A stretch of 64,000 nucleotides of DNA from Trileptium ribeirensis. Its lineage: Eukaryota; Nematoda; Enoplea; Enoplida; Thoracostomopsidae. Position 1 is the first letter of the stretch; each line of letters starts with the position of its first letter. Under the pieces are notes generated by a model. That model was not told the DNA's origin. It saw only the letters and a list, made by a program, of their open reading frames with translations, and made no database searches. The DNA is taken from assembly GCA_030248225.1 (NCBI GenBank), contig JASANE010011810.1:30267-94266 (forward strand), given 5' to 3'. The translations under genes were made by a program, and so were the position numbers. Positions 1 through 10,774 of the stretch are shown here, piece after piece.

Positions 1-179
1 GGCGAGTCGACAAGATTCTAGTTTATAATACGTTTGTATCAACATGAAATTATAGAATACCTAGTTCTGGATTTGACGATTAGAATATTACTGAATAATT
101 GAAATAAAGTAAGTATAACGAACACAGCTCGAATTTACGTAATTCTTATTAATTCAATACTTAATAGCAACTATGGGCA

Positions 180-430
180 CCGACAGTTACAATCACAATT
201 AAGTGCATATAAAATCGAACGCAAACGAAATCGAACGAAAACGCATTCGATCGATCTTCGTTTAAACAAAATTCATTAAATTAAACGCAAAGTAACATTT
301 TTTATTAAATTATTTTTTATTTTGTCGCAATCGAAATGCGTCAAATTAATCGATTTTTGTTTAAACGATCGATGTTCGTTTAAACGCAAACGATCGAAAT
401 GGAACGAAGCTTCGATCGATTTTTGAGCAC
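180..430. promoter_or_regulatory. Cluster of CGATCGAT / TTCGTTTAAAC motifs
   Basis: Within about 250 bases the words CGATCGAT, AATCGA and TTCGTTTAAAC recur in near-identical combinations (around 248-270, 346-365 and 367-395), with further AATCGAACG words at 213-240. The density of CpG-containing ATCGAT words is far above the AT-rich surroundings. It could be a cluster of transcription-factor sites or a decayed repeat of short period; a related AT/CGATCG-rich stretch lies at 52,310-52,435. No gene start is visible beside it, so a regulatory role is only a guess. Confidence 0.25.
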
Positions 431-1917
431 TTAAATTCAGATTGTAACTATTATAGCTTCGTGTCAGCACAGGAATTTTGTAATTTTGATTATTTGTGGT
501 CCTTCAACATTGGATTATAATTTAACGAAGATATACCTTTCATTTAGAATAATTTGAGCTTATTTAGAAAAAGCTATAACAAAATAATTATAGGTTTTCT
601 TGAATAGGATTCGCTTTATATAGCAGTATTAAAGCTTTTTGTGGCCATGAGTTCTGCAGTTATACATTCTTTGTAGCCACTATTTACGAACTTTGTAGTT
701 TTGGAGTCCTCCGGCATTGAATTATAGTGCCAACAAAGAATTTCTACTTTTCATTTAGTACATTTTCCGCATATTTAACAAAAGCGATAAGAAAAATATA
801 AGCATTTTCTTATATTGGACTCACTTTATACAGCAGTATTAAACTTCTCTCCCCACGCTTGGAAATACCCCAACCAAACCACTCGTTAAAATTCCCCCAT
901 CCATCTCTGAAAATCCCCGACTTGGCGTTAGAACACACTAAATAAAAAAGGCGGATTCTATTGTGAGTAGGGTTAACCAATAAAGCGTTAAAGCTCCTAT
1001 ACCGTCACTACCGAAAATGAATACACATTGGAAAACAACGTGACCAAAATTATGTGGAAAAATTAAAAATTCTTCCGGTGTTTTTACACCAAAATGAATA
1101 TGGCAACTTCCCACTGAGCCCCCCATATTTTAAAGTACAGTCTTCGTACCAGATTTGGGTTGTAGGTTTAATGGGTTCATGGCACTAGAATACACACCGC
1201 CGCAATAGCTCAAATAATATGGTGAAACTATAGTCTTTTTGAACAGCGAGCTATTAATACGCAAATACGGTAGAGAAAAGTTGAATCTACTTAGGCATGA
1301 ATTTGCTCGACACATGTTCCCACACTGAATTTAAAATTGTGCAGATATGAACTTTAGTGCAGATACGAACTAAGCAAACTAAGCATAACATCTTTCGTTT
1401 AACGGGCAAAGCTCCGTGTTGCTGGGTGGGGCGAATTTTTGATAAAATTTACCACAAAATAGCAAAAGCTGCAGCAGACAGAAACTTTTTTACGTCATTT
1501 CTGTTTGCACCGCTACAAGATTCGCTGCACCGGATACACAGAGGTGAGCTTCCCAGCCGATAAAGACCTAGCGAGAATCTAGCTGATATGTTCAAAATTA
1601 AAACAGTTTGCCACAAATATGTAGTAAGTTATTATAGTCTTCTGGAAGGCATTAGGTTAATACTTGGTAATACTTGATCAAGAATTACGAAGTAATATAG
1701 AGAGACCGACATGCAGAATCGTGTCACCAAGAAATATTTGCTAAAGATATTTTTATTATAGCATATTGTTTTTAAGTTATAACCCGACGTTTTGAAAATA
1801 CCCAAAGCACGCGAAATTTCCAACGTTTTGACTGCGTGAGTTTCTGTGCCGGAGGTGAGAGGCGATCGATAAGCCCCCAATAGTTATTATAGAAGTCTAC
1901 TGCATCGCGATACTTAC
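431..1917. other. Unassigned sequence (intron or downstream region of the Ig gene)
   Basis: No reading frame here resembles a known protein. The stretch lies downstream, in minus-strand sense, of the last visible Ig exon and is probably intronic. Short open frames are not supported by composition or motif. I see no further Ig half-domain (no Cys-x-W or Y-x-C pair with splice sites). Confidence 0.4.
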
Positions 1918-2054
1918 CAATAACTTCAACGGTAGCACTCCGATCAACCGAACCATTTTCGTTGCTCGCGCGACAAGTATAGCTACCGGAGTCTGATCCA
2001 CGTACTTTTTCTAAGACCAGTGTGCCGTCGCCAATTTTGCGAACTCGCGAGCTA
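1918..2054 (-). CDS. Ig-domain receptor exon (second half of an Ig domain), DCC/neogenin-like
   Basis: A 137-bp exon on the minus strand. The acceptor is ATGTATGTTGCAG before 2054 and the donor G|GTAAGT lies at 1917-1912. It reads S-S-R-V-R-K-I-G-D-G-T-L-V-L and then D-S-G-S-Y-T-C-R-A-S-N-E-N-G, the classic second half of an I-set Ig domain (E-strand L-x-L, then D-x-G-x-Y-x-C), closing with A-T-V-E-V-I. It starts by completing a codon left in phase 2 by the exon at 9260-9107, so the two are consecutive. It ends in phase 1. In alignment from memory it corresponds to Ig3 of DCC/neogenin/UNC-40. A role in netrin-type guidance is inferred from family only. Confidence 0.75.
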
Positions 2055-2860
2055 CTGCAACATACATCTCTAGTACTACTAAATCATATTGTTCTACTGG
2101 ACTAAGATATTAACAATAATAGTTGTAGAACGAGACATCGAACATAAGTTGCCCTTTTCTAACAATAGTCCTATATATTGTGATACGGTATACACCATTG
2201 TCTGTCTGAAAATTCGGCGGATGAAATATCGTTGTACCTGGCTTATTCTTTCGGTTGGGCTCGCAATGATGAATTTAATTCCGATTACACATCCTTCCAA
2301 TTTCAACAGCCAATGACCGGTACTAAACGATTTACTACAGCTACTAGTACTCGCTCTATCCTGTATACATCGATTACATAGGAACCATGTACGTAAACCA
2401 CTGGCAAAGGATGTTGTAACGGATGTTGAAGATTGAACACGATTTCAGATAATAAGCGGAATGTGGAAGTGTCATAGAATTTAAGAGTTGGTATCCAAAT
2501 AAAACGTTTACAATACTAAATACTCTTGCAATCATAATTACAGTGTGATATGATTCTGATTAATTTTATTGGATGTAGCAACTTGTACTTTAAATTTATG
2601 TATTAGCATATCCGCTAACTGAATATTGAGAGGCTCGCAAATGCAAAGGAATTTAAGTTTATAGATAAATACTGCAGTAATGCACATGTTCACATATTTA
2701 ACGAACAATATTATTATCGTCAGTCAGTCGTCACGAGGCACTGTCCATTTTATGCCAAAAAGGACATGGGTAAGACCAAGAATATTACCCAAAAGCATTT
2801 TATCGTCGTTGAAATGTGTCCCTAAGTTTAACCCCAAATTTACGGCTAGCCAGAAAACTT
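2055..2860. other. Intron sequence, nothing recognised
   Basis: This lies inside the 7-kb intron between Ig exons 9260-9107 and 2054-1918. Two overlapping antisense open frames at about 2090-2316 show no similarity I can recognise and are probably chance. Confidence 0.5.
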
Positions 2861-2861
2861 G

Positions 2862-3590
2862 TTTATACTAGTAACTGTATCGAGATTGCAGAGTGTAGTG
2901 AAGCCTAGCTACACCTACGCCTAGTGTGTGCACTTCCAATCAGCTCTCAACAACATACGTCGATATGCCATGTGTGGATATCATACAATACCGCACAAAT
3001 TCGAACAAAACTAACACCGGCAATAACCTTTCTATGCCCGAAAACCCCCCAAATACAAGCTATCAGCCCCTACACCCAGGACATCATAACAAAATTAGGA
3101 ATTTTTGGTCGAGGAACCATACCCCGTACCCATGGAACCATGGGTAAAACAGCAAAATCAACACCGGCAATGAGTTTCGCATGCCGAAAGCCCCCAAATA
3201 CAACTTTTCGGCAGCCAGGACGTCAGAACAAATTTTCGAATTGTGGGTCAAGAAACCACGACGGTGTCTTCCCTCAAACCCCACAACTGAAGCCGTATTA
3301 GAAAAACAAAAAAGGCATCGGTATTTATCACTTTACTGTGAAATAAAACCAGAGAAAATATATCCGAAATTAAGATAACAATAACACTGCACCCGTGAAA
3401 AGTGCTCAAATGGGGTAAAACAATCATTTTGACCTCTGACCCATGGGGGCGCCGTACCTCAGTACCCATGGAACCATGGGTCGCAGAGGAAAACCTCCAT
3501 CGGCGCTGAGTTTCCCATACCCGAAAATACCCTAAGTGAAACTTTTCAGCCGCCCAGGACGGCCACTTTAATCACTTTTCGACCAGATAT
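2862..3590. repeat. Dispersed repeat, copy 1 (inverted relative to copy 2 at 17.1-18.1 kb)
   Basis: The stretch opens with CTAGTAACTGTATCGAGATT and continues through tandem, partly degenerate units that contain CCCATGGAACCATGGG (3128 and 3463), AACACCGGCAATGAG, CAGGACGTCAGAACAAATTT and TTTTACTGTGAAATAAA. The same words occur in reverse complement and in the same relative order at 17,250-18,080, including the terminal CTAGTAAAC...CGAGATTGCAGA. Two opposite-orientation copies in one window with a shared terminus argue for a transposable element family with internal units of roughly 340-375 bp. The open frames inside (2924-3301 and others) are products of the repeat. Family unknown. Confidence 0.7.
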
Positions 3591-3764
3591 GGACTTCTTT
3601 TACAAGGAAGTTCCAATACATCCCAAACAATAAAAAATTAAAATCTCTTGAACGATCAGCGGTCATTTCTGGCAGAGACTGTTAGGTGACTTCTGTTGGA
3701 AGAACACTGTTCGGCCCCTAAAATGTATTCTTACGCAAGACGCTGTGTCAGCGTAACCTTTTTA

Positions 3765-3800
3765 CAGTCTATATAAAAGCAGTACTACAGGTGATGGTTG
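3765..3800 (+). promoter_or_regulatory. TATA-box-like core promoter candidate
   Basis: TCTATATAAAAGCAG at about 3766-3780 is a canonical TATA box in isolation, with C/A-rich possible start sites about 30 bases downstream. No recognisable coding sequence follows, so it may belong to a decayed element or be chance in AT-rich DNA. Confidence 0.2.
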
Positions 3801-4746
3801 GAAACGTTTTGACGTGTCGCTCTTCTTAAAACCCGAAGTAACATGTGCGCTATGCAGTTCTTTCTGAGCCATCTTTTAAAAATTTTCTACAGAGCGAGCG
3901 TTTTAGAACCTGATGTTCTAAACAGTTCGACGAAATTGCTCACATTTACGGCGTCTGATTTTCAATATCATTAATATTCGTTTTAGCCTGCTTGGGATAA
4001 ATTATTCTGTTTATTCTGTCATGTACAGGACCATGACACCATGCTGACGCATTTGTTGCACAAGTCAAGTTTTTTCGAACAAATAGCTACCAATATTATT
4101 AACCAAGGTGATGACCACGGTTTTGAATATGAAATACAAAGTCTGTATACACCCGTAACATAAACAGCACTATCCGTTTGTGTATTTATGTAATCGTTAT
4201 TATATTTGAAAATATGCAATACGCAGGGGCAGTGTTAGCGTCACCCTGAACACGAAAATTAATCACTCTAATCGACGCAGCGGATCAAATTACCTTATAT
4301 GAGACTAACATAGTTTTTTCGACTTATGGACCACTAAGCCTCATAATGGAGAGTGGCGCCGTTCTGTGGGTATTCTGATCCCCATAACTCCTTATAGAAA
4401 CTTCGGAAACGAAATCAACTATAGAAGCCTAACTTTATTTTTTTAGATTTTTAGAACCCGGGCATCATATAGGAGTGGTGCCGTTCGCTGGATATTCTGA
4501 CACCCACATAATTCTTTTAGGAACCTCGGAGATGAAAATTAGCCACTTCAATCGACTTAACAGATCAAATTACCTTATGTAAGACTAACTTTATTTTTTC
4601 GATTTTTGGACCGCTGAGGCTCATATTGAGAGTGGTGTCCTTCTGAAGGTACCCTGGCCCACATAACTTCTTAGCGGAACATAGAACTGAAAATAACCAT
4701 TCCAATCGACTCAGCGGGTCAGATTACCTTATATATGAGACTAACT

Positions 4747-4754
4747 TCCTTTTA
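4747..4754 (+). repeat. SINE target-site duplication, left copy
   Basis: TCCTTTTA, repeated at 5025-5032. The uninterrupted satellite at about 5770-5780 reads straight through CTTCCTTTTATCG. Confidence 0.8.
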
Positions 4755-5024
4755 GCGTGGCGGCGTGGCCGAGTGGTTAGAGCGCCTGCTTCATAATCGT
4801 GAAGTCGGCAGTTCGAATCCAGTGGTGGCGCTAATCTCCTTGGGCAAGGGACTCAGCCACAATTACTTCGTAGTACCTATGCGTTAAACAGGTACTAGAC
4901 TTTGGTCTAGGCGGATAAGATGATGGGTGGTGTAATGGGCAATCATCACGGCCAGCCTGCACACAATGCTTCGGCATAATCACCCGGAATGTCACCTAGT
5001 GCCAATTGCTTCTTTATCTTTTTA
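4755..5024 (+). mobile_element. tRNA-derived SINE inserted in the satellite
   Basis: The head is a tRNA-like RNA polymerase III promoter. The A box TGGCCGAGTGG starts near 4765, the B box GTTCGAATC lies at about 4811-4819, and an anticodon-loop-like TTCATAATC sits between them. The body contains CCTTGGGCAAGGGACTCAGC, a central segment reminiscent of the conserved core of several invertebrate and vertebrate SINEs. The element ends in a T-rich tail. The target is an otherwise intact satellite monomer: TCCTTTTA is duplicated at 4747-4754 and 5025-5032, giving a clear 8-bp target-site duplication and an insert of 270 bp. The acceptor stem does not pair, so this is not a functional tRNA gene. It would have depended on a LINE partner for mobility. 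Confidence 0.85.
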
Positions 5025-8000
5025 TCCTTTTATCGATTTTTGTTTGGGGCATGAGGATCATATAGGAGTGGTACCGTTTCGAGTGTACCCTGTCCTTACC
5101 GCAACCTCGGAGACAAAAAGTAACCACTCCAAACTCCAATAGACAAATTACCTTATGTTACACTAGCTTTATTTTTCGATTTGTGGACCTCGGAGGCTCA
5201 TATTGGGATTGGAGCCCTTCAATGGATATTCTGACGCCTGCATAACTTTTTATAAGAACTTCGGAGACGAAAATTGACAACTTCAATCGACTTTACGGAT
5301 CAAATTACCTTATGTGAAACTAACTTTATTTTTCGATTTTTAGATACACGAGGCTCATAGGACTGGTGCCGTTGCTAGGGTACCCTGTCCGTACCAGAAC
5401 CTCAGAAACGAAAATTAACCACTCCAATCGACTTAGAAGGTCAAATTACCTTATACGAGAATAACTTCATTTTTTCAATTTTTAGACCCCGAAGTCTCAT
5501 ATTGGGAGTGGTGCCTTTTTGTGGGTATTCTGAGGCCCACATAACTATTTTCGGAACCTCGGAGACGAACATTAACCATTTCAATCGAATCAACAGATCA
5601 AATTACCTTATGTAAGACTAACTCTATTTTTTGATTTTTGGGCCGCGGAGGCTCATATTGAGAGTGGTGTCCTTCTGAAGGTATCCTTGCCCACATAACT
5701 CCTTAGCGGAACATAGAACCGAAAATAGATTCGATTCCAATCGACTCAGCGGGTCAGATTACCTTACATGAGACCAACTTCCTTTTATCGATTTTTGTTT
5801 GGTGCATGAGGATCATATAGGAGTGGTACCGTTTCGAGTGTACACTGTCTTTACCGGAACCTCGGAGACAAAAAATAACCACTCCAATAGACTCAACGAA
5901 TCAAATTACCTTATGTGAGACTAGCTCTATTTTTCGATTTGTGGAACCCGGAGGCTCATATTGGGATTGGTTCCCTTCTGCGGGTATTCTGATACCTGCA
6001 TAACTTTTTATAACTTCGGAGGCGAAAATTAACCACTTCAAGCGACTCAGAGGATCAAATTACCTTATGTGAAACTAACTTTATTTTTTCGATTTTTGCA
6101 CACACGAGGCACATATAGGACTGGTGCCGTTGCTAGGGTACCCTGTCGGTACAAGAAGCTCAGAAACGAAAATTAACTACTCCAATCGACTTAGAGGATC
6201 AAATTACCTTATACGAGAATAACTTCAGTTTTTTCAATTTTTAGACCCCGAAGGCTCATATTGGGAGTCGTGCCTTTTTGTGGGTATTCTGAGGCCCACA
6301 TAACATTTTTCGGAACCTCGGAGATGAAAATTAACCACTTCAATCGACTCAACAGATCAAATTACCTTATGTAAGACTAACTTTATTTTTTTGATTTTTG
6401 GGCCGCGGAGGCTCATATTGGGAGTGGTGCCCTTCAGTGGGCATTCTGACGCTCCCGAAACTCTCTATATATAGGAACTTCCGAGAGAAAATTAACAAAT
6501 CCAATCGACTGAGCTTGACAAATTACCTTAAGCAAGAGTAACTTTACTTTCTCGATTTTTGGACCCCTGAGACTCATATTGAGAGTGGTGTCCTTCTGAA
6601 GGTACCCTGGCCCACATAACTCTTTAGCGGAACATAGAGCCAAAAATAACCATTCCAATCGATTCAGGGGGTCAAATTACACTATATGAGCCTAATTTCC
6701 TTTTATGGATATTTGTTTGGGACATGAAGATCATACAGGAGTGGTAAAGTTATGAGTGTACACTGTCTTTACCGGAACCTCGGAGACAAAAAATTACCAC
6801 TCCAATAGACTCAACGAATCAAATTACCTTATGTGAGACTAGCTCTATTTTTCGATTTGTGGAACCCGGAGGCTCATATTGGGATTGGTTCCCTTCTGTG
6901 GGCATTCTGATACCTGCATAACTTTTTATAACTTCGGAGGCGAAAATTAACCACTTCAGTCGACTCAGCGGATCAAATTACCTTATGTGAAACTAACTTT
7001 ATTTTTTGATTTTTGGACACACGAGGCACATATAGGACTGGTGCCGTTGCTAGGGTACCCTGTCCGTGCAAGAAGCTCAGAAACGAAAATTAACTACTCC
7101 AATCGACTTAGAGGATCAAATTACCTTATATGAGAATAACTTAATTTTTCTCAATTTTTAGACCCCCAAGGCTCATATTGGGAGTAGTGCCTTTTTGCTG
7201 GTATTCTAACACCCACATAACTCTTAGGAACCTCGGAGACGACATTAACCACTTCAGTCTACTCAGTGCGTCAAATTACCTTACGTAAGACTAACTTTAT
7301 TTTTTTTGGATTTTGGGACACCTGAGGCTCACATTGGGAGTAGTGTCCTTCTGTGGCCAAACTCCTTATAGGAACTTCGGAGACGAAAATTAACCACTTC
7401 AATCGACTCAGCGGATCAAATTGCCTTATGTCAAACTAACTTTATTTTTCGATTTTTGGACACACGAGGTTCACATAAGACTGGTGCCGTTGCTAGGGTA
7501 CCTTGTCCGTACCAGAACCTAGGAAACAATAATTAATCACACAAATCGCCTCAGCGGATCAAATTACCTTATATGAGAATAACGTCATTTTTTTTTGATT
7601 TTGGACTCTGAAGGCTCATATTGGGAGTAATGCCTTTTTGTGCGTATTCTGACGCCCATAACTCATTATAGGAACTTCGGATACGAAATTAACCACTTCA
7701 GTCTACTCAGTGCGTCAAATTACCTTACGTAAGACTAACTTTATTTTTTTGGATTTTTGGACACCTGAGGCTCACATTGGGAGTAGTGTCGTTCTGTGGC
7801 CATAACTCCTTATAGGAACTTCGGAGACGAAAATTAACTACTCCAATCGACTCAATGGGTCAAATTACATTAAGTGATACTAAGTATATATCTTCGAATT
7901 TTGACACCATAGGCTCATATTAAGAGTGGTGTCCTTCTATGGATACCCTGACCCCCCAAACTCCTTACCGAAAGCTCGACGAAACTTAACCACTGCAATC

Positions 8001-8578
8001 GACTTAGCGGGTTAAATTACCTTAAGAGAGACTGACTTCATTTTTTCGATTTTTGAACATCTGAGGGTCATATAGGAGTAGTTCCGTTAAGATGGCGCCG
8101 TGTACTTACGCGAGCCTCGGGAATATTTAACACTCAAATCGACTCAGCTAGTCGAATTACGTTATATGAGATAAATATATTGTTTTTGATTACTGAACCT
8201 CTCAGGCTCGTATAAAAGTGGTGCACTCCCGATGGTACCATTGACCCACCCACATGGCGCCTCACCTGTACCTCGGAGACGAAAATTATGGAAACTAATC
8301 AGCGGATCAAATTATCTTACATGAGAATAATATTTTCGATTTTTCGACCCCTGAGGCTCATATTGGGATTGGTGCCTTCTGTGGGTAATAGGACCCACTA
8401 TAAATCCTTACCGAATTTCTCAGACGAAACTTAACCACTTCAATAAGCTGAGCAGGTCAAATATAAAAATATCTTATATGAGATTAACTTCATTATTGCT
8501 ATTTCGGAACCACGAGGCTCATATTGTAAGTTGTGCCCTTCTGTGGGTACCCTAACCTTCCTATAACTGCTTAGCGGG

Positions 8579-9106
8579 CTATTGTGGGTAAGGCTTCACG
8601 CCCAAACATATATACAATACTCTCTACAATAATTATTGACAGTCGCCTTACGAGCGAGCGAGCAACTAGTGAGAAGTGAGCGAACTACGAAATTACAAAA
8701 TAAAATTATATCAAGCAGCGATCAATTATGCGGAGTACTGTAGAGATTTCAAGCTTGCCTAATATGAGCTAACGCGCGAATCAATTCGCCCTGTGTAAGT
8801 TGCGTTATGTGTGCCAACCTTAAAACCCCCTAACAAAAATGTTTAACACCATTATGCGACTAGTAAGAACTATTCGCTTCGCTCGTCTGATTTGTAGTTT
8901 GTTTTTACTTTACCAGAAGCTTTGCAGTAAGAGAACTACTACTATAAAATGCATATCTTCATTCAACCCATAAGAAACATAACAATAGATTAAGTATGTG
9001 ACCACAAAATTATGCCATTTTACCATTTTACTGTTCTACCTTCATGGTGATTCGAAATGGTCTTATACCATTTATTGTGCAAAAACACAAAAAAATTGAT
9101 TCTCAC
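8579..9106. other. Intron sequence, nothing recognised
   Basis: Sequence between the satellite and the Ig exon at 9107-9260. GAGCGAGCGAGC-rich words occur near 8654, but no coding or mobile-element signature is visible. Confidence 0.5.
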
Positions 9107-9260
9107 TCAAACGTAATTTCTTCATGATCCTTAAGCCATTGAATATTGGGAAGAGGGTGTGCGTTAACCGCACATTCAAGAGTTACGCTTGAACCTTCAT
9201 TGACGATTTGATCCATTGGCTCGGCCGCAAATATCGGCGGTCCAGGAAGTGCTGAACGAT
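9107..9260 (-). CDS. Ig-domain receptor exon (first half of an Ig domain), DCC/neogenin-like
   Basis: A 154-bp minus-strand exon with acceptor GCTATTCAG and donor GA|GTGAGA. It reads R-S-A-L-P-G-P-P-I-F-A-A-E-P-M-D-Q, then G-S-S-V-T-L-E-C-A-V-N-A-H-P-L-P-N-I-Q-W-L-K, the B-strand Cys and C-strand Trp of an Ig domain. It joins in phase 1 to the exon at 10208-10053 and in phase 2 to the exon at 2054-1918, so the three form one continuous frame. A linker plus Ig3 start at this spacing after the previous Ig half matches the DCC/neogenin architecture. The intron that follows is 7 kb and satellite-filled. Confidence 0.8.
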
Positions 9261-10052
9261 CTGAATAGCAATCAATAATATAATATATAAATTATAGCCT
9301 TTAAGATCTAGAACAAATAAATTATTTCCGACACTGATTTGATATGAAAATTTTACAGACTGGCAATCCTACTTACTCGTCAGTAATGTACGTATAGTAC
9401 TCGCGAGGAATGATGCTGTTCGTTCTTAACATTTTAAATATTGTTAAATAGGCTTTCGAAAATTCGACAAATATAGCGCGATTTTTAAATTTAAAAGACG
9501 ATCAAAAATATTAGATAAAAACTTAATTTTGTTCCATTTCTGTTCCATAATTCGCTCGTTAGGAACTTGACGATCAGTTCTGGACTGTAACTTCGAATCA
9601 GGCTACGAAAATTGAATATTGAGCAAATCTTTACGTTTTCACGATCTCATGAGAAAGGGTTATCCACTTTTCTTAGAACCTTAGTCAATTGACAATCTTT
9701 ACTGAGCATATCATAAAAACTTGAAACATTTTACACGAATGCATAATAGGCACTGAGAGTATTTTTGTTTGTAAACAATGTACCTTTTGACAATATCTAA
9801 ATTGACTGCTATTAAAAAGCGGGTAGAGCAATGCAAATTAATTAACAACCTTTGTTGCAGTCCAAAGTAATAGAATAATGTCTTGAAACAACGCCTTTGT
9901 CCCGTACATTTACGAAAAAAACTTGAGAATTGAGAAATATGCAATAAGTAGCAAATAAATATTATTTTCAAAATAATTATAAAATTTCTAGGTAACAAGT
10001 ACTTCCTCTAAGGTCTGTAAAACATCCACGTAGAAAAACGATCATCACTTAC
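9261..10052. other. Short intron between Ig exons
   Basis: About 790 bp with proper splice ends on the minus strand. A 95-codon chance open frame at 9711-9998 is rich in F, C and K and shows no family resemblance. Confidence 0.6.
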
Positions 10053-10208
10053 TTTGCTTTCGAACATTCAAACGCCCATCAATACTTGTTCGCGATTTGT
10101 CGAGATTTTCAATTTTGCATTTATAAGTAGCTTTGTCCGAATATTGAGCTTTGTTTATTTCCAAGGAACCGGTTATCGGAAGGATTGAAAGCCGATTCTC
10201 GCTGTTGA
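10053..10208 (-). CDS. Ig-domain receptor exon (second half of an Ig domain), DCC/neogenin-like
   Basis: A 156-bp minus-strand exon with acceptor TTTGTTTAG and donor CAAA|GTAAGT. It reads N-S-E-N-R-L-S-I-L-P-I-T-G-S-L-E-I and S-D-K-A-T-Y-K-C-K-I-E-N, then S-R-T-S-I-D-G-R-L-N-V-R-K-Q. This aligns by eye to the end of Ig2 in DCC (pattern R-x-x-x-L-P-x-G-x-L-x-I, then Y-x-C-x-x-x-N). It is the most 5' exon of this gene I can find; the Ig1 and signal-peptide exons are not visible between here and 13.4 kb. A different multi-Ig receptor cannot be excluded. Confidence 0.75.
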
Positions 10209-10479
10209 CTAAACAAAACAAATTATGCCGAAATATCAGATGATGCATAAAATTAAATAAATTTCCACTTTCAATACTGATTATCGTTCTACTACTGGCA
10301 AAATGATGAATTTTCGAATCTTACAAAAGTAACCTGGCCATATAGAAGTACACAAAGGCAACGGCAATGTTTATTTAATTAGAAATTTCGAGCGGATTTT
10401 GATTATGACATCCGAAGTTGATCAAGTATTGTCCATCGCACTGCGTCGCCTTAATTTTGCATTATTGAACAATGTCAGG

Positions 10480-10550
10480 GTTTCGCCAGGGGATTGATAC
10501 CCCATGCCGCGCAGATCACCACTATTGCCCATCTACCCGTCGCCGAAAAT
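10480..10550 (-). mobile_element. Possible tRNA-like SINE head fragment
   Basis: On the minus strand, TGGGCAATAGTGGTGATCTG resembles an A-box region and is followed about 30 bases later by a degenerate B-box-like GTATCAATCC. The order and spacing parallel the clearer fragment at 16,975-17,035 (GGGCGCAGTGGTAATCTG, then GTTCGATAC). Weak on its own. Confidence 0.3.
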
Positions 10551-10774
10551 TTGATCCCTTAAATTTGTAATTTCGATCATAGGATATTTTCACCTCCAAG
10601 CGAACGTAAGGGGCAAATTTGGTGAATTTTCGAATTTGTTGCCGATCAAAATTACAAAACGATGTAATAGTGACACAAACACGCACATAAAACGGATACA
10701 CATTATATTATAAAATATAGTACCACGAACCGTCTCCCCAGGAAGTCTGAGACAGATACACCCTCTTTATTTAA

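Larger units (their letters stand above)
4250..8578. repeat. Satellite array, ~150-bp monomers with higher-order structure
   Basis: Nearly thirty monomers of about 150 bp. Each carries CAAATTACCTTATGTGAGACTAAC, then a run ending TCGATTTTTGGAC, GAGGCTCATATTGGGAGTGGTG, a CTGTGGGTATTCTGA-type segment and TCGGAGACGAAAATTAACCAC. The monomers are of distinguishable types (for example one with TTGTTTGGTGCATGAGGATC, one with GTTGCTAGGGTACCCTGTCC, one with CTTCTGAAGGTACCCTGGCC) that recur in a fixed order, so the array has a higher-order period of five to six monomers (about 755 and 910 bp between TTGTTTGG types at 5.04, 5.79 and 6.71 kb). It sits in an intron of the Ig-receptor gene and is interrupted by a SINE at 4755. 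It is noncoding; occasional open frames are by-products. Confidence 0.9.

Noticed and set aside
2924..3301. 125-codon frame and overlapping frames
   Set aside because: Lies in the dispersed repeat; overlapping frames on both strands show none is specific.
4760..4835. A functional tRNA gene (CAT anticodon-like loop)
   Set aside because: A and B boxes are good, but the acceptor stem does not pair and the sequence continues into a SINE body with target duplication.
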